Source: S012-109 sp964425105 (lineage in GTDB: Bacteria > Pseudomonadota > Gammaproteobacteria > SZUA-140). Taken from it: a stretch of DNA of 34,899 nt. The position numbers and the translations under genes were made by a program. Below the pieces are notes generated by a model. The model saw nothing but the letters and a program-made list of their open reading frames with translations. It was not told the origin of the DNA and did not search any database. Shown one piece after another: positions 17,723 through 25,050 of the stretch. How positions within the stretch are numbered: position 1 is the stretch's first letter; each line of letters opens with the position of its first letter. Where the stretch lies: NCBI GenBank assembly GCA_964425105.1, contig CAYRLE010000020.1:1-34899 (forward strand). Direction: 5' to 3'.

Positions 17723-18499
17723 TCAACGGGTCTTCTGCTGCGGCACGACCTCAGGCGTCCCACAGGCCCGGCAATGACGGTCTTTCCTAAGAAGTGCGCT
17801 GCGAAAAGTCATGGGGCCGGCATCGAACAATAGCAGCCGGCCGCACAAGGTGTCGCCCAAGCCCAGCAGGATCTTCAGGGCCTCTGTCGCCAGTATGCTG
17901 CCGATGACCCCCGCCACAGGCGCGAGGATGCCCTGTTCGTTGCAGTTGTTGTCACCGTCCTCCCCCGCCTCGGGATAGAGGCAGGCGAAGCAGGGGCTGT
18001 CCGGCTGGCCGGGGTGGAAGACCGTGGCCTGACCTGCGAAGCCGCTGACGGCGCCGCTGACCAGTGGCGTGCCGCTGGCGAGGCAGGCTGCATTGAGGGC
18101 ATAGCGAGTGGGGAAATTGTCGCTGCCGTCGATGACCACATCCGCGGCCGCGACTTGGCTCTCCAGGCCACTGTCCTGGAGGCGTTTTTCCAGGGGGACG
18201 ATGCGGATCTCGGGGTTGAGGGCGGTCAGCGCCTCGGCCGCAGAGGCGGCTTTGTTGCGTCCCAGGTCACGGCTGCTGTGGACGAACTGGCGGTGCAGAT
18301 TGCTCAGTTCCACCCGGTCGTCGTCGCAGATGGTGATCTGGCCCACGCCGCTACCGGCCAGGTAGAGCGCCGCCGGCGAGCCCAGGCCGCCGGCGCCGAT
18401 GAGCAGTGCCCGTGATGCCAGCAGCCGCTCCTGCCCCGCGAGGTCGATGTCGGGCAGGAGCAGCTGGCGACTGTAGCGCGTCAGTTGCCGGTCGTCCAT
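17723..18499 (-). CDS. moeB: MoeB/ThiF-family adenylyltransferase (E1-like), stand-alone
   Basis: A 258-aa E1-like enzyme that should activate the C-terminus of a ubiquitin-like sulfur carrier (MoaD or ThiS) by adenylation. Visible are RYSRQLLLPDIDLAGQERL at the N-terminus, the ATP loop IGAGGLGSP (34-42), the catalytic-loop segment DGSDNFPTRY (124-133), zinc pairs Cys170/Cys173 and Cys243/Cys246, and Cys186 in NNCNEQGILAP. Length matches E. coli MoeB or ThiF. It follows the kelch gene by 11 bases in one transcription unit and lies near moaA-moaC-moaD-moaE, which favours MoeB; ThiF cannot be excluded. It is distinct in sequence from the rhodanese-fused copy. Confidence 0.9.
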   Translation of the reverse strand: MDDRQLTRYSRQLLLPDIDLAGQERLLASRALLIGAGGLGSPAALYLAGSGVGQITICDDDRVELSNLHRQFVHSSRDLGRNKAASAAEALTALNPEIRIVPLEKRLQDSGLESQVAAADVVIDGSDNFPTRYALNAACLASGTPLVSGAVSGFAGQATVFHPGQPDSPCFACLYPEAGEDGDNNCNEQGILAPVAGVIGSILATEALKILLGLGDTLCGRLLLFDAGPMTFRSALLRKDRHCRACGTPEVVPQQKTR

Positions 18500-18510
18500 G
18501 GAGGCAGGCT

Positions 18511-19446
18511 TCAGAAGCTGTAGCGCCAGAAGAAGTTCTGGGGCTCCCGGCGGTCATCTGCCCAGCCTCCCAGCAGGTAGATGTTGTGATCGATGACCGC
18601 AACGCCCATGGCTGCCAAGGTGTGGGGCATGGGGGGCAGCAGATGCCAGTGGCCGTTCTGGATATCGTAGACGGCGGCATGGTCACTGATGCCGTCACCG
18701 CTATAGCCGCCGAAGATGAACAGGTGTTCATCCACCAGGCAGGCGCCCTGGCCGGCGGCCGTCCAGGGTAGGGTGATGTCGCCGCGCTGCCATTGGTTGC
18801 TGGCGGGGTCGTAGACCTCGGTGTGATCGAAATTGTTGAAGCCCTCGGGTGTGAAGGCGACGCCGCCCATGGTCACGATTTTGCCGTCGATGACCACCGC
18901 ATCCAGAGCGAAGCGCGGAGTGGGCAGCGGGGCAATTTCTTCCCAGCACCCGCTGGCCAGGTCCAGGCGCTCGCAGAACTCGAAGCCGGGGTCAGTCTGG
19001 GGGCCGGCCACCACGGCATTGGGGTGATGGCCGCCCATGATGTAGATGTGTCCACCCAGCAATGCGCCGGCGGGGTAGTCGTGGGGCATGAGCATATCGG
19101 GGCCCCGTTCCCAGGTGTCGGTCTCCGGGTAGTAAATTTCCGTGACGGGAAGGAATTTGAAAGTGCCGTTGGCCTGTTTGAAACCGCCGCCGATGATGTA
19201 GATGGCATCTCCCACGGTGTGGGCGATAGCGCCGGAACGCAGTGTGGGCATGTCGCTACCGCTCGACCAGCGATCTTCCTGGGGGTCGTAGATGATGACG
19301 GAATTGAGGCTCTTGAAGTTGGGGCCGCCGCCGCCGAAGCCATAGATTTTGCCTTTGTAGACGGCGGTAGGGCAGTGGGAGCGGGCGATGGCCAGGGCGG
19401 GTTTGTTTTCCCAGCACCCCTGGGCATATCGATTTGTATTATTCAT
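18511..19446 (-). CDS. Cytosolic kelch-repeat beta-propeller protein
   Basis: A 311-aa protein built almost entirely of kelch repeats. Each blade carries a Gly-Gly turn followed by a Tyr/Trp spaced motif, for example YGFGGGG...YDPQEDRW, YIIGGGF...YYPETDTW, YIMGGHH...LDLASGCW, TMGGVAF...YDPASNQW, FIFGGYS...YDIQNGHW and YLLGGW. That gives about six blades closing a propeller. There is no signal peptide or membrane segment, so it should be cytosolic, unlike bacterial galactose oxidases or N-acetylneuraminate epimerases, which are exported. It is the first gene of a unit with moeB, so it may interact with the cofactor pathway or with a carrier protein; the function is unknown. Confidence 0.85.
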   Translation of the reverse strand: MNNTNRYAQGCWENKPALAIARSHCPTAVYKGKIYGFGGGGPNFKSLNSVIIYDPQEDRWSSGSDMPTLRSGAIAHTVGDAIYIIGGGFKQANGTFKFLPVTEIYYPETDTWERGPDMLMPHDYPAGALLGGHIYIMGGHHPNAVVAGPQTDPGFEFCERLDLASGCWEEIAPLPTPRFALDAVVIDGKIVTMGGVAFTPEGFNNFDHTEVYDPASNQWQRGDITLPWTAAGQGACLVDEHLFIFGGYSGDGISDHAAVYDIQNGHWHLLPPMPHTLAAMGVAVIDHNIYLLGGWADDRREPQNFFWRYSF

Positions 19447-19632
19447 GGCTTCTCTCTGAAAATGATGGTTGGTATTGGTAGTAGTAGATAGATTCGCAAA
19501 TTAGCGATCAGAATTTTAATGAAACTTGAGTTTGTGCCGAAATACAAGCTGTCAGACTTTGCGCGGCGGTGCGCAAGATGCACAGTATACCTTTTTTGGA
19601 GGGATAGGGATGAGCCGCGATTCCGTCGGAAG

Positions 19633-19648
19633 TGATAATGTGTTATCA
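19633..19648. promoter_or_regulatory. Inverted repeat, candidate operator upstream of the moaA leader
   Basis: TGATAA and TTATCA are separated by TGTG. The site lies about 70 bases upstream of the structured leader, where a moaA promoter is expected. It does not fit FNR spacing (four bases between half-sites); ModE- or other regulator binding is possible but unproven. Confidence 0.35.
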
Positions 19649-19715
19649 TTATGCATGTCTTGGTACGTCCGGACAGGTGGGCAGACAGTCCGCCACTGCT
19701 ACTTCTAAGAGGATT

Positions 19716-19830
19716 CTAGGCGCAAAGGCATGCGATGATGGTGTTTCCCCTGGCAGGGAATCACTGGCGGGATCCGCACACAGCATCACGTCTGATATCA
19801 GGCCGCCCCGCGCAGGGGTGCGCAGCCTGA
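19716..19830 (+). ncRNA. Structured moaA leader, candidate molybdenum-cofactor (Moco) riboswitch
   Basis: Helices seen by eye: an outer GCGCA/TGCGC pair (19720-19724 with 19819-19823), a GATG/CATC pair (19734-19737 with 19784-19787) enclosing two hairpins. The first is TTCCC/GGGAA (19745-19749 with 19756-19760) extended by GTG/CAC (19741-19743 with 19762-19764). The second is GCGG/CCGC (19767-19770 with 19774-19777). A further arm CAGGC/GCCTG spans 19799-19829 and could compete with the outer pair. Moco RNA elements typically precede moaA in gammaproteobacteria, which is why I propose it; a different leader element is possible. It ends about 190 bases before the moaA start. Confidence 0.5.
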
Positions 19831-20019
19831 ACCATAAAAAGGATTTTTCAATCAACATGTTGCGTGATAAGTGTCGCGGGTGTGGTGTGACAGTCAAAGC
19901 AGCTGGAGTTGCACGCATCTCTGTCACTAGTGTATACCTTAGTGAAACAATCAGGAATTACTGTTTGTTTGATGAATATAGGTGAAAAGTAGGCAAGCCC
20001 TTCTCGAGGAGATGAAACC

Positions 20020-21138
20020 ATGCTCAATAATTCGCTGAACGTAGACAAGGCTTTTGGGGTATCAGAAAGCGAATCATCTTCCGCTGCAGAAAATCGTCAT
20101 CCCAATCCTCTCCCACCCTTACAGGACCGTCACGGCAGAACCTTTGATTACGTTCGTATTGCGGTTATCGAGCAATGCAATCTGCGTTGTACCTACTGCA
20201 TGCCGGAAGAGGGTGTCCGTTTCAAAGAGAAGGACATGGTGTTGCGTAGCGAAGAAATTCTGCGTGTGGTGGATGTCCTGGCCCGGATGGGGGTGCGCAA
20301 GGTGCGCTATACCGGCGGTGAGCCCCTGGTGCGACCCGACATCGTAGAGATCGTGGAGCGTACGGTCCAGACACCGGGCGTCAAGGCGGTCCATATGACC
20401 ACCAATGGCCTTTTGTTCCCCAAATATGCCAAAGATCTGCGCGCGGCCGGCTTGCTGGGTGTCAATATCAGTCTCGATTCTCTGCATGAAGACAAATTTC
20501 AGCAGATCACCCGGCGCAGCGGCCTGGACAAGGTGCTGGAAAGTATCGATTTGGCAGTGGAATTGGGTTTTCCCCGGGTCAAGATCAATGTCGTGTTGAT
20601 GCGCGGCTTCAATGAGGATGAGTTGATCTCCTTCTGCGAGTTGACTAAGGACAAGCCGGTAACAGTGCGCTTTATCGAGTTCATGCCCTTCGATGCCCAT
20701 CAGATCTGGGAAAGCGGCCAGCATTTCGCCAGTGCCGCGGATCTGTGTGGTCAGATCGAAGAATACTACAAAGGCACCGGCATCAACGCGGCTTCCGGTA
20801 CCCGCACCGAGCATCATATTTATCAGGTACCCGGCTATGCCGGCAAGATTGCGGTCATTCCTGCATTCACCCGCAGCCTGTGTGGCAACTGCTCCCGCAT
20901 CCGGGTGACTGCCGATGGTAATATCATGAACTGCCTCTACTCGGAGGTGCCCTATCACCTCAAGGATCTGATGCGCAACGGTGCCAGCGATGATGACGTG
21001 GTGGGCTTGTTTCGCAAGGCCTTCGACGAAAAATACAAGGATGGTTTCGAAGCCAAGAAGGCAGCCAGCATTGCCGCCAAGATCAATGTCTCCGATATCG
21101 ACCGGGCGCGGGCCAGCATGACCCAGATCGGGGGTTGA
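20020..21138 (+). CDS. moaA: GTP 3',8-cyclase MoaA (radical SAM)
   Basis: A 372-aa radical SAM enzyme that, with MoaC, converts GTP to cyclic pyranopterin monophosphate, the first step of molybdenum cofactor synthesis. The N-terminal [4Fe-4S] motif is Cys53-Cys57-Cys60 (CNLRCTYCMPEEG), the SAM motif is YTGGEPLVRPD (97-107), and the C-terminal cluster is Cys288, Cys291 and Cys305. It ends in the functionally important Gly-Gly (QIGG). An N-terminal extension of about 35 Ser/Glu/Asn-rich residues precedes the domain. GAGGAG eight bases before the ATG supports this start. It is preceded by a long structured leader and followed, after a separate promoter, by moaC. Confidence 0.97.
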   Translation: MLNNSLNVDKAFGVSESESSSAAENRHPNPLPPLQDRHGRTFDYVRIAVIEQCNLRCTYCMPEEGVRFKEKDMVLRSEEILRVVDVLARMGVRKVRYTGGEPLVRPDIVEIVERTVQTPGVKAVHMTTNGLLFPKYAKDLRAAGLLGVNISLDSLHEDKFQQITRRSGLDKVLESIDLAVELGFPRVKINVVLMRGFNEDELISFCELTKDKPVTVRFIEFMPFDAHQIWESGQHFASAADLCGQIEEYYKGTGINAASGTRTEHHIYQVPGYAGKIAVIPAFTRSLCGNCSRIRVTADGNIMNCLYSEVPYHLKDLMRNGASDDDVVGLFRKAFDEKYKDGFEAKKAASIAAKINVSDIDRARASMTQIGG

Positions 21139-21155
21139 GTTCAGAGCGGAGACGG

Positions 21156-21183
21156 TTGCCATGCGGTATTTTTATACTAGAAT
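21156..21183 (+). promoter_or_regulatory. Candidate sigma70 promoter for moaC-moaD-moaE
   Basis: TTGCCA (21156-21161) and TAGAAT (21178-21183) are 16 bases apart, each matching consensus at five of six positions. It lies just after the moaA stop and would allow moaCDE expression independent of the moaA leader. The -10 sits within the inverted repeat ACTAG/CTAGT, and GTTAG/CTAAC follows, so a repressor could act here. Confidence 0.5.
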
Positions 21184-21220
21184 CTAGTTAGTCCTAACCA
21201 ACACAACAGAAGAGTGCATT

Positions 21221-21706
21221 ATGAGCTATAACGAACTGACGCATTTCAATGCTGCCGGTGAGGCATATATGGTCGATGTGGGTGAAAAATCTATCACCAC
21301 CCGCGAAGGCGTGGCCGAAGGCCGCATCTACATGGAGCCGGAGACTCTGAAGAAGATCATGGAAGGCGGTCACAAGAAAGGCGATGTGTTGGGCATCGCG
21401 CGTGTGGCCGGCATCATGGGCTCGAAAAAGACCCCGGATCTGGTGCCCTTGTGCCATCCCATCATGATCACCGCTGTGGACGTAGTACTGACGCCAGAGC
21501 CGGAAAAAAATGCGGTCTATTGCAAGGCCACGGTGCGCTGCAATGGTCAGACGGGGGTGGAGATGGAAACCATCACGGCTGTGCAGGTCGCGCTGCTGAC
21601 CATCTATGACATGTGCAAAGCGGTGGATCGCGGCATGGTCATTTCGGAGGTGGGGCTGCTGGCCAAGTCAGGCGGCAAGTCAGGCTCTTGGCGCCGTTCC
21701 GCCTGA
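21221..21706 (+). CDS. moaC: Cyclic pyranopterin monophosphate synthase MoaC
   Basis: A 161-aa enzyme that completes cPMP formation from the MoaA product. It has the family start SYNELTHFNAAGEAYMVDVGEK, the VLGIARVAGIMGSKKTPDLVPLCHP block (about residues 56-80) carrying catalytic Lys and His residues, and GVEMETITAVQVALLTIYDMCKAVD. The C-terminus ends KSGGKSGSWRR as in E. coli MoaC. It starts 82 bases after moaA behind its own candidate promoter and is followed by moaD after 41 bases. Confidence 0.97.
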   Translation: MSYNELTHFNAAGEAYMVDVGEKSITTREGVAEGRIYMEPETLKKIMEGGHKKGDVLGIARVAGIMGSKKTPDLVPLCHPIMITAVDVVLTPEPEKNAVYCKATVRCNGQTGVEMETITAVQVALLTIYDMCKAVDRGMVISEVGLLAKSGGKSGSWRRSA

Positions 21707-21747
21707 GCGTCTCTGGCCTGTAGCGAGTCAATGTGAGGGATACCTAA

Positions 21748-21981
21748 ATGGATATCAAGATTAGATATTTTGCCAGCCTGCGCGATCGCATGGGACGTGC
21801 GGAAGACCAAGTCAGTTTCAACGAGGACACCGTAACAGTGGCCGATTTATGGAGCAGGCTTTCGGATGAGCCCATTGCTGAAAACATCCTCGTGGCGGTC
21901 AATATGGAGTATACGGATACCAGTCACGAGTTGAAGAATGGTGATGAAGTGGCCTTCTTTCCCCCTGTAACCGGAGGTTGA
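21748..21981 (+). CDS. moaD: Molybdopterin synthase small subunit MoaD (sulfur carrier)
   Basis: A 77-aa ubiquitin-fold protein whose C-terminal Gly-Gly (PPVTGG) becomes a thiocarboxylate and donates sulfur to cPMP in the MoaD2-MoaE2 complex. The fold is visible in the start IKIRYFASLRDRMGRAED and the end NGDEVAFFPPVTGG. It is the expected substrate of the MoeB-type E1 proteins at 16316-18499. Its stop codon overlaps the moaE start, and the Gly-Gly codons double as the moaE Shine-Dalgarno sequence. Confidence 0.96.
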   Translation: MDIKIRYFASLRDRMGRAEDQVSFNEDTVTVADLWSRLSDEPIAENILVAVNMEYTDTSHELKNGDEVAFFPPVTGG

Positions 21982-22457
21982 TGATGAAAGTTGCGATTAC
22001 CAAAGAGGCCCTGGACCCCTATAAAGAGGTGCTTGACCACGAGCGCAGTGCCTTGCCGGCCGGCAAGCACGGTGGTGTGGTGGTGTTCGTGGGCACCATG
22101 CGTGATTTCAACGATGGCGAAAACGTGCGTGCCATGAGCCTGGACCATTATCCAGGTATGACCGAGCGTCACATCGAGCGGGTGTGTCAGGAGGCTATCG
22201 ATGAATGGGATGTGATGGATGCCCTGGTGGTGCACCGGGTCGGCGATATGGTGCCCACCGATCCCATCGTGTTGGTGGCTGTCTGGTCGGCACACCGCAA
22301 GGATTCTTTTGACGCCTGCCGCTATATCATCAACTATCTGAAGGAAAGCGCGCCCTTCTGGAAGTGCGAGATCACCACCGAGGGCAACAAGCACTGGGTG
22401 GAACACAATTCGGAAGACCCCGGTGTGGCGGAAAGGAAGCTCCAGCAGTCGGCCTGA
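21981..22457 (+). CDS. moaE: Molybdopterin synthase catalytic subunit MoaE
   Basis: A 158-aa catalytic subunit that transfers sulfur from MoaD thiocarboxylate to cPMP to give molybdopterin. Family features include VVVFVGTMRDFNDGENVRAMSLDHYPGM, the RVGDMVPTDPIVLVAVWSAHR segment and APFWKCEITTEGNKHWVE with the catalytic Lys pair. Start choice: GGAGG at 21973-21977 is 3 bases from ATG 21981 and 6 bases from ATG 21984, so 21984 may be the start used. Translation is coupled to moaD. A terminator follows about 70 bases after the stop. No mogA, moeA or mobA gene is in the window. Confidence 0.96.
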   Translation: MMKVAITKEALDPYKEVLDHERSALPAGKHGGVVVFVGTMRDFNDGENVRAMSLDHYPGMTERHIERVCQEAIDEWDVMDALVVHRVGDMVPTDPIVLVAVWSAHRKDSFDACRYIINYLKESAPFWKCEITTEGNKHWVEHNSEDPGVAERKLQQSA

Positions 22458-22528
22458 TAGGCGGTGATCCGTCTGTAACTGTCAGTAAGGCTACCACAGA
22501 GTTTGTCTAACACGCCTCCAAAGTGTCT

Positions 22529-22563
22529 GCCCCATCCGGTCTCGCCGTGGTGGGGCTTTTTTT
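22529..22563 (+). terminator. Intrinsic terminator after moaE
   Basis: GCCCCA (22529-22534) pairs with TGGGGC (22551-22556), and seven T residues follow directly (22557-22563). It closes the moa block before the nickel genes. Confidence 0.88.
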
Positions 22564-22638
22564 GAAGCGGATTCTCCGCACGTCCGTTTCCGCTCTCTGT
22601 ACCCATCTGCCTCTTTGTGAAATGATCATCAGAAGGGG

Positions 22639-22667
22639 GTGAAATAAACTCTAGTATGTGGTATTAT
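22639..22667 (+). promoter_or_regulatory. Candidate promoter of the nickel-uptake operon
   Basis: GTGAAA (22639-22644) and TATTAT (22662-22667) are spaced by 17 bases within a strikingly AT-rich stretch between the moaE terminator and the NikL-like gene. Initiation near 22674 would fall in the palindrome at 22674-22687. Confidence 0.4.
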
Positions 22668-22673
22668 TATTAC

Positions 22674-22687
22674 TTAATATGTATTAA
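22674..22687. promoter_or_regulatory. Palindrome at the nickel operon start site, candidate operator
   Basis: TTAATA and TATTAA flank TG. The position over the predicted transcription start suits a repressor such as the NikR encoded at 30285. It does not match the E. coli-type GTATGA-N16-TCATAC operator, so assignment to NikR is only a hypothesis. Confidence 0.35.
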
Positions 22688-22719
22688 ATCATTCCTGTTG
22701 CGATAACTCCCAATCCAAC

Positions 22720-23412
22720 ATGAGGCCCGTCATCTCCATGCGTATTATCCAAAGACAAGACTCATCGCTGATTTCATTGTTGATTGCCGTAGTGCTGATG
22801 GCCGTCAGTGCCGATGTTTTTGCTCATAAAGTCAATATGTTCGCCTTTGTAGAAGGTGACCAGGTTTTTGTTGAGGGCTATTTCTCTGATGGCAAACGTG
22901 CTCAAAACAGTACGGTTATCGTCTACGACGAAAATGGCAAGGAATTGCTCCAGGGAGAAACGACTCACGAGGGGAATTTTTCTTTTCAGGTGCCCGCGGC
23001 AAAGGAGTTGCTTATCACTCTCAATGCCGGCATGGGGCACAAGACGGAATATCTGCTTACCAAAGAGGAGTTGGCCGGCGCCTTCCCCGGCGATACAGGT
23101 GCAACTGCAAACACGGCGGAAACGAGCCAGGAGGCTGGGGCGGGGGCTGCCACCCGTGGCAGCAGTGGTGCTTCTCGCACCGGCCAAGGAGTTGCGGTGA
23201 ATGACCTGGCTATCCGGCGCGCCGTGGGGCAGGCAATTTTGCCCTTGATGAGGAGTGTTTCTGCATTGGAAGAGCGCAGTTCCTTCAGTGACATCATTGG
23301 CGGGATCGGTTTTATCGTGGGCATCGGCGGACTTTTTTTCTATTTCAAGGCGCGCAAGATGATGCGTGACACGAATGCCGCGAGCTTTAGGAACCAAGTC
23401 AGCGACCGATAA
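22720..23412 (+). CDS. NikL/CbiL-like periplasmic component of a nickel/cobalt ECF transporter
   Basis: A 230-aa exported protein. A signal peptide (ISLLIAVVLMAVSADVFA) is followed by a mature protein probably starting with His36 (HKVNMFAFVEGDQV), a potential N-terminal metal-binding histidine. A beta-rich carboxypeptidase-regulatory-like domain spans about residues 36-115 (GDQVFVEGYFSDGKR, YDENGKELLQGETTHEGNFSF). A Gly/Ala/Thr/Ser linker and a C-terminal membrane anchor (about 191-208, GGIGFIVGIGGLFFYF) follow. Proteins of this type accompany NikM/CbiM permeases, which agrees with cbiM 48 bases downstream. ATG 22738 is an alternative start. The name NikL-like rests on layout and context. Confidence 0.75.
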   Translation: MRPVISMRIIQRQDSSLISLLIAVVLMAVSADVFAHKVNMFAFVEGDQVFVEGYFSDGKRAQNSTVIVYDENGKELLQGETTHEGNFSFQVPAAKELLITLNAGMGHKTEYLLTKEELAGAFPGDTGATANTAETSQEAGAGAATRGSSGASRTGQGVAVNDLAIRRAVGQAILPLMRSVSALEERSSFSDIIGGIGFIVGIGGLFFYFKARKMMRDTNAASFRNQVSDR

Positions 23413-23460
23413 ACTTAAGCGCTGCTTGGTAAGACTGGTTTTTCATTCAGGGTCGAAAAA

Positions 23461-24093
23461 ATGCATATATCAGATGGTATCTTAACGGCACCAGTATTGG
23501 CGTCCGGTTTCGTGGGAGCGGGTATATTGGCAGTGGCCACCATGCGCAATATGGACATGGAGGAAGTGCCAAAAATCTCAGTGATCACCGCCGTTTTCTT
23601 TGTTGCCTCATCAATCAAGGTGCCCCTAGGCCCCACCAGTGTGCATCTGATATTGAATGGTCTGGTGGGCGTCGTGTTAGGCTGGAGGGCCTTTCCGGCG
23701 ATTCTTCTGGGGCTTATATTGCAGGCCATCATCTTCGGACATGGTGGTTTGACGGTGATTGGTGTCAATGCCCTGATGATGGGTGGGGGCGGGCTGGTGG
23801 CCTATCTGCTGTGGCAGCAGCGTCATCGCTTTACATTCAAGAAGAAGATATTCGTTTTCGGCGCCTTGGCGGGTGCTGTTGGTGTTTTCAGTTCTGGAAT
23901 CATTCTGGCGTTGGCCTTGATGACGACGGGAGAGGCCTTTCATGCCATTGCCGGTGCCGTGTTGGTGGCGCATATACCGATTATGCTGATCGAGGCAGGT
24001 GTGGTGGGGGCCTGCGCAGAGTTCCTGCAAAAGGTCAAACCTGAGGTTCTAGCCGGTCAGACACCCCGGCGGGTTCCTGCGTCGACGAGTTAA
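23461..24093 (+). CDS. cbiM: Nickel/cobalt ECF transporter substrate-binding membrane subunit (CbiM/NikM)
   Basis: A 210-aa integral membrane protein that binds Ni(II) or Co(II) and confers specificity in the ECF importer. The N-terminal MHISDG motif is diagnostic: its amino group and His2 form part of the metal site. About six to seven hydrophobic segments are seen, including VITAVFFVASSIKVPLGPTSVHLILNGLVG and FGALAGAVGVFSSGIILALAL, with VPLGPTSVHL conserved. It is not fused to NikN, whose role may be taken by the NikL-like protein. Linkage to nikR suggests nickel; cobalt is possible since no cobalamin genes help decide. Confidence 0.93.
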   Translation: MHISDGILTAPVLASGFVGAGILAVATMRNMDMEEVPKISVITAVFFVASSIKVPLGPTSVHLILNGLVGVVLGWRAFPAILLGLILQAIIFGHGGLTVIGVNALMMGGGGLVAYLLWQQRHRFTFKKKIFVFGALAGAVGVFSSGIILALALMTTGEAFHAIAGAVLVAHIPIMLIEAGVVGACAEFLQKVKPEVLAGQTPRRVPASTS

Positions 24094-24203
24094 GAAAGCT
24101 CAAGCCTTATTTATCACGTGTGCACAGTTTGTGACGCCGTTCTGGATCGGCCATCGGGGCGCGGATCCGCAAAAAAAATCTTTTGACATCCGGAGTTGTC
24201 TGA

Positions 24204-24992
24204 ATGGCACTTGATATCGACCGTTTTTCCCACATCGTTTCCCCCATCCAGCGCTGGGATCCGCGTTTCAAGGTGGCAGCGCTGGGAGGCCTTGCCTTGA
24301 TGGTCGCCTTGATCAAGACCCTGCCGGTGGCTATCGCAGCGATTGCCATAGCCATGGCTATCCTGGCAATCAGTACCTTGCCACTGCATTTCATCTCCCA
24401 CGGTTTGTCCTTCGTACTGGTCTTCCTGCTGCCATTTTTTGTCATCATGCCTTTCACCTATCCCGGTGATGGCGCCTTTGAGTTGCTGGGTTTGCCGTTT
24501 GCCTGGGAAGGGTTGCGCCTGGCGGCTTTGATCTTCATCAAGGCACTGACCATTGTACTGCTGAGCTTCTCTATTTTTGGCACCAGCCGCTTCGATGTCT
24601 CCATGTTGGCCTTGCAGCATCTCCGGATCCCCAAGGTGATAGTACAGATGCTCCTCTTTACCTATCGTTATACCTACGTGTTTTTGGAGGAAATGCGCCG
24701 CATGCATACCTCGATGCGCGCCAGAGGCTTCGTGCCTGGCAGTAATCGCCGCACCCTGAAGGTTTATGGCCATTTTATTGGTACTCTGCTGGTGCGTAGT
24801 TTCGAGCGCACGGAACGTGTCTACAAGGCCATGTTGTCCAAGGGCTATCAAGGGGAACTCCATTCTCTGATGACTTTCAGCGCCGTGCCGTCCGATTACA
24901 TGAAATTGCTATTGGTTGCCCTGATCGCAGTGGTCTTGGTGGCGTTGGATCACAGTGGCTTGTGGCCGGTAGCGGAGCAGGCTTGGTTTTGA
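24204..24992 (+). CDS. cbiQ: ECF transporter transmembrane (T) component CbiQ
   Basis: A 262-aa membrane protein coupling the CbiM permease to the CbiO ATPase. It has hydrophobic segments such as ALGGLALMVALIKTLPVAIAAIAIAMAILAI and FVLVFLLPFFVIMPF. The cytosolic coupling motif is visible as RRMHTSMRARGF, with a second ERTERVYKAMLSKGYQG, the two Ala-Arg-Gly/Lys-Gly signatures of T components. CCGGAG lies upstream of the ATG. It is separated from cbiM by 110 bases that show no gene. Confidence 0.93.
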   Translation: MALDIDRFSHIVSPIQRWDPRFKVAALGGLALMVALIKTLPVAIAAIAIAMAILAISTLPLHFISHGLSFVLVFLLPFFVIMPFTYPGDGAFELLGLPFAWEGLRLAALIFIKALTIVLLSFSIFGTSRFDVSMLALQHLRIPKVIVQMLLFTYRYTYVFLEEMRRMHTSMRARGFVPGSNRRTLKVYGHFIGTLLVRSFERTERVYKAMLSKGYQGELHSLMTFSAVPSDYMKLLLVALIAVVLVALDHSGLWPVAEQAWF

Positions 24993-25050
24993 GAGTGGGG
25001 CATGTGCGCTAGCGGTGCCTGGTCAGGATGAGAAAGAAATGGAGATGTAT

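Larger units (their letters stand above)
19447..20019. other. 573-bp regulatory intergenic region between kelch gene and moaA
   Basis: No credible gene is present; the small open frames lack ribosome sites and recognisable sequence. The region must hold the divergent promoters. It contains inverted repeats at 19559-19576 (TTGCGC, 6-base spacer, GCGCAA) and 19633-19648, the structured moaA leader at 19716-19830, and a palindrome CAACATGTTG at 19853-19862. It is visibly richer in A+T than the neighbouring genes. Confidence 0.7.

Noticed and set aside
19633..19648. FNR or CRP site upstream of moaA
   Set aside because: The half-sites resemble TGAT and ATCA but the spacing is eight bases rather than the four of FNR, and it lacks the TGTGA-N6-TCACA pattern of CRP.
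19632..19985. 117-codon frame in the moaA leader
   Set aside because: No ribosome site or recognisable sequence; it spans the structured RNA region and is better explained as non-coding.
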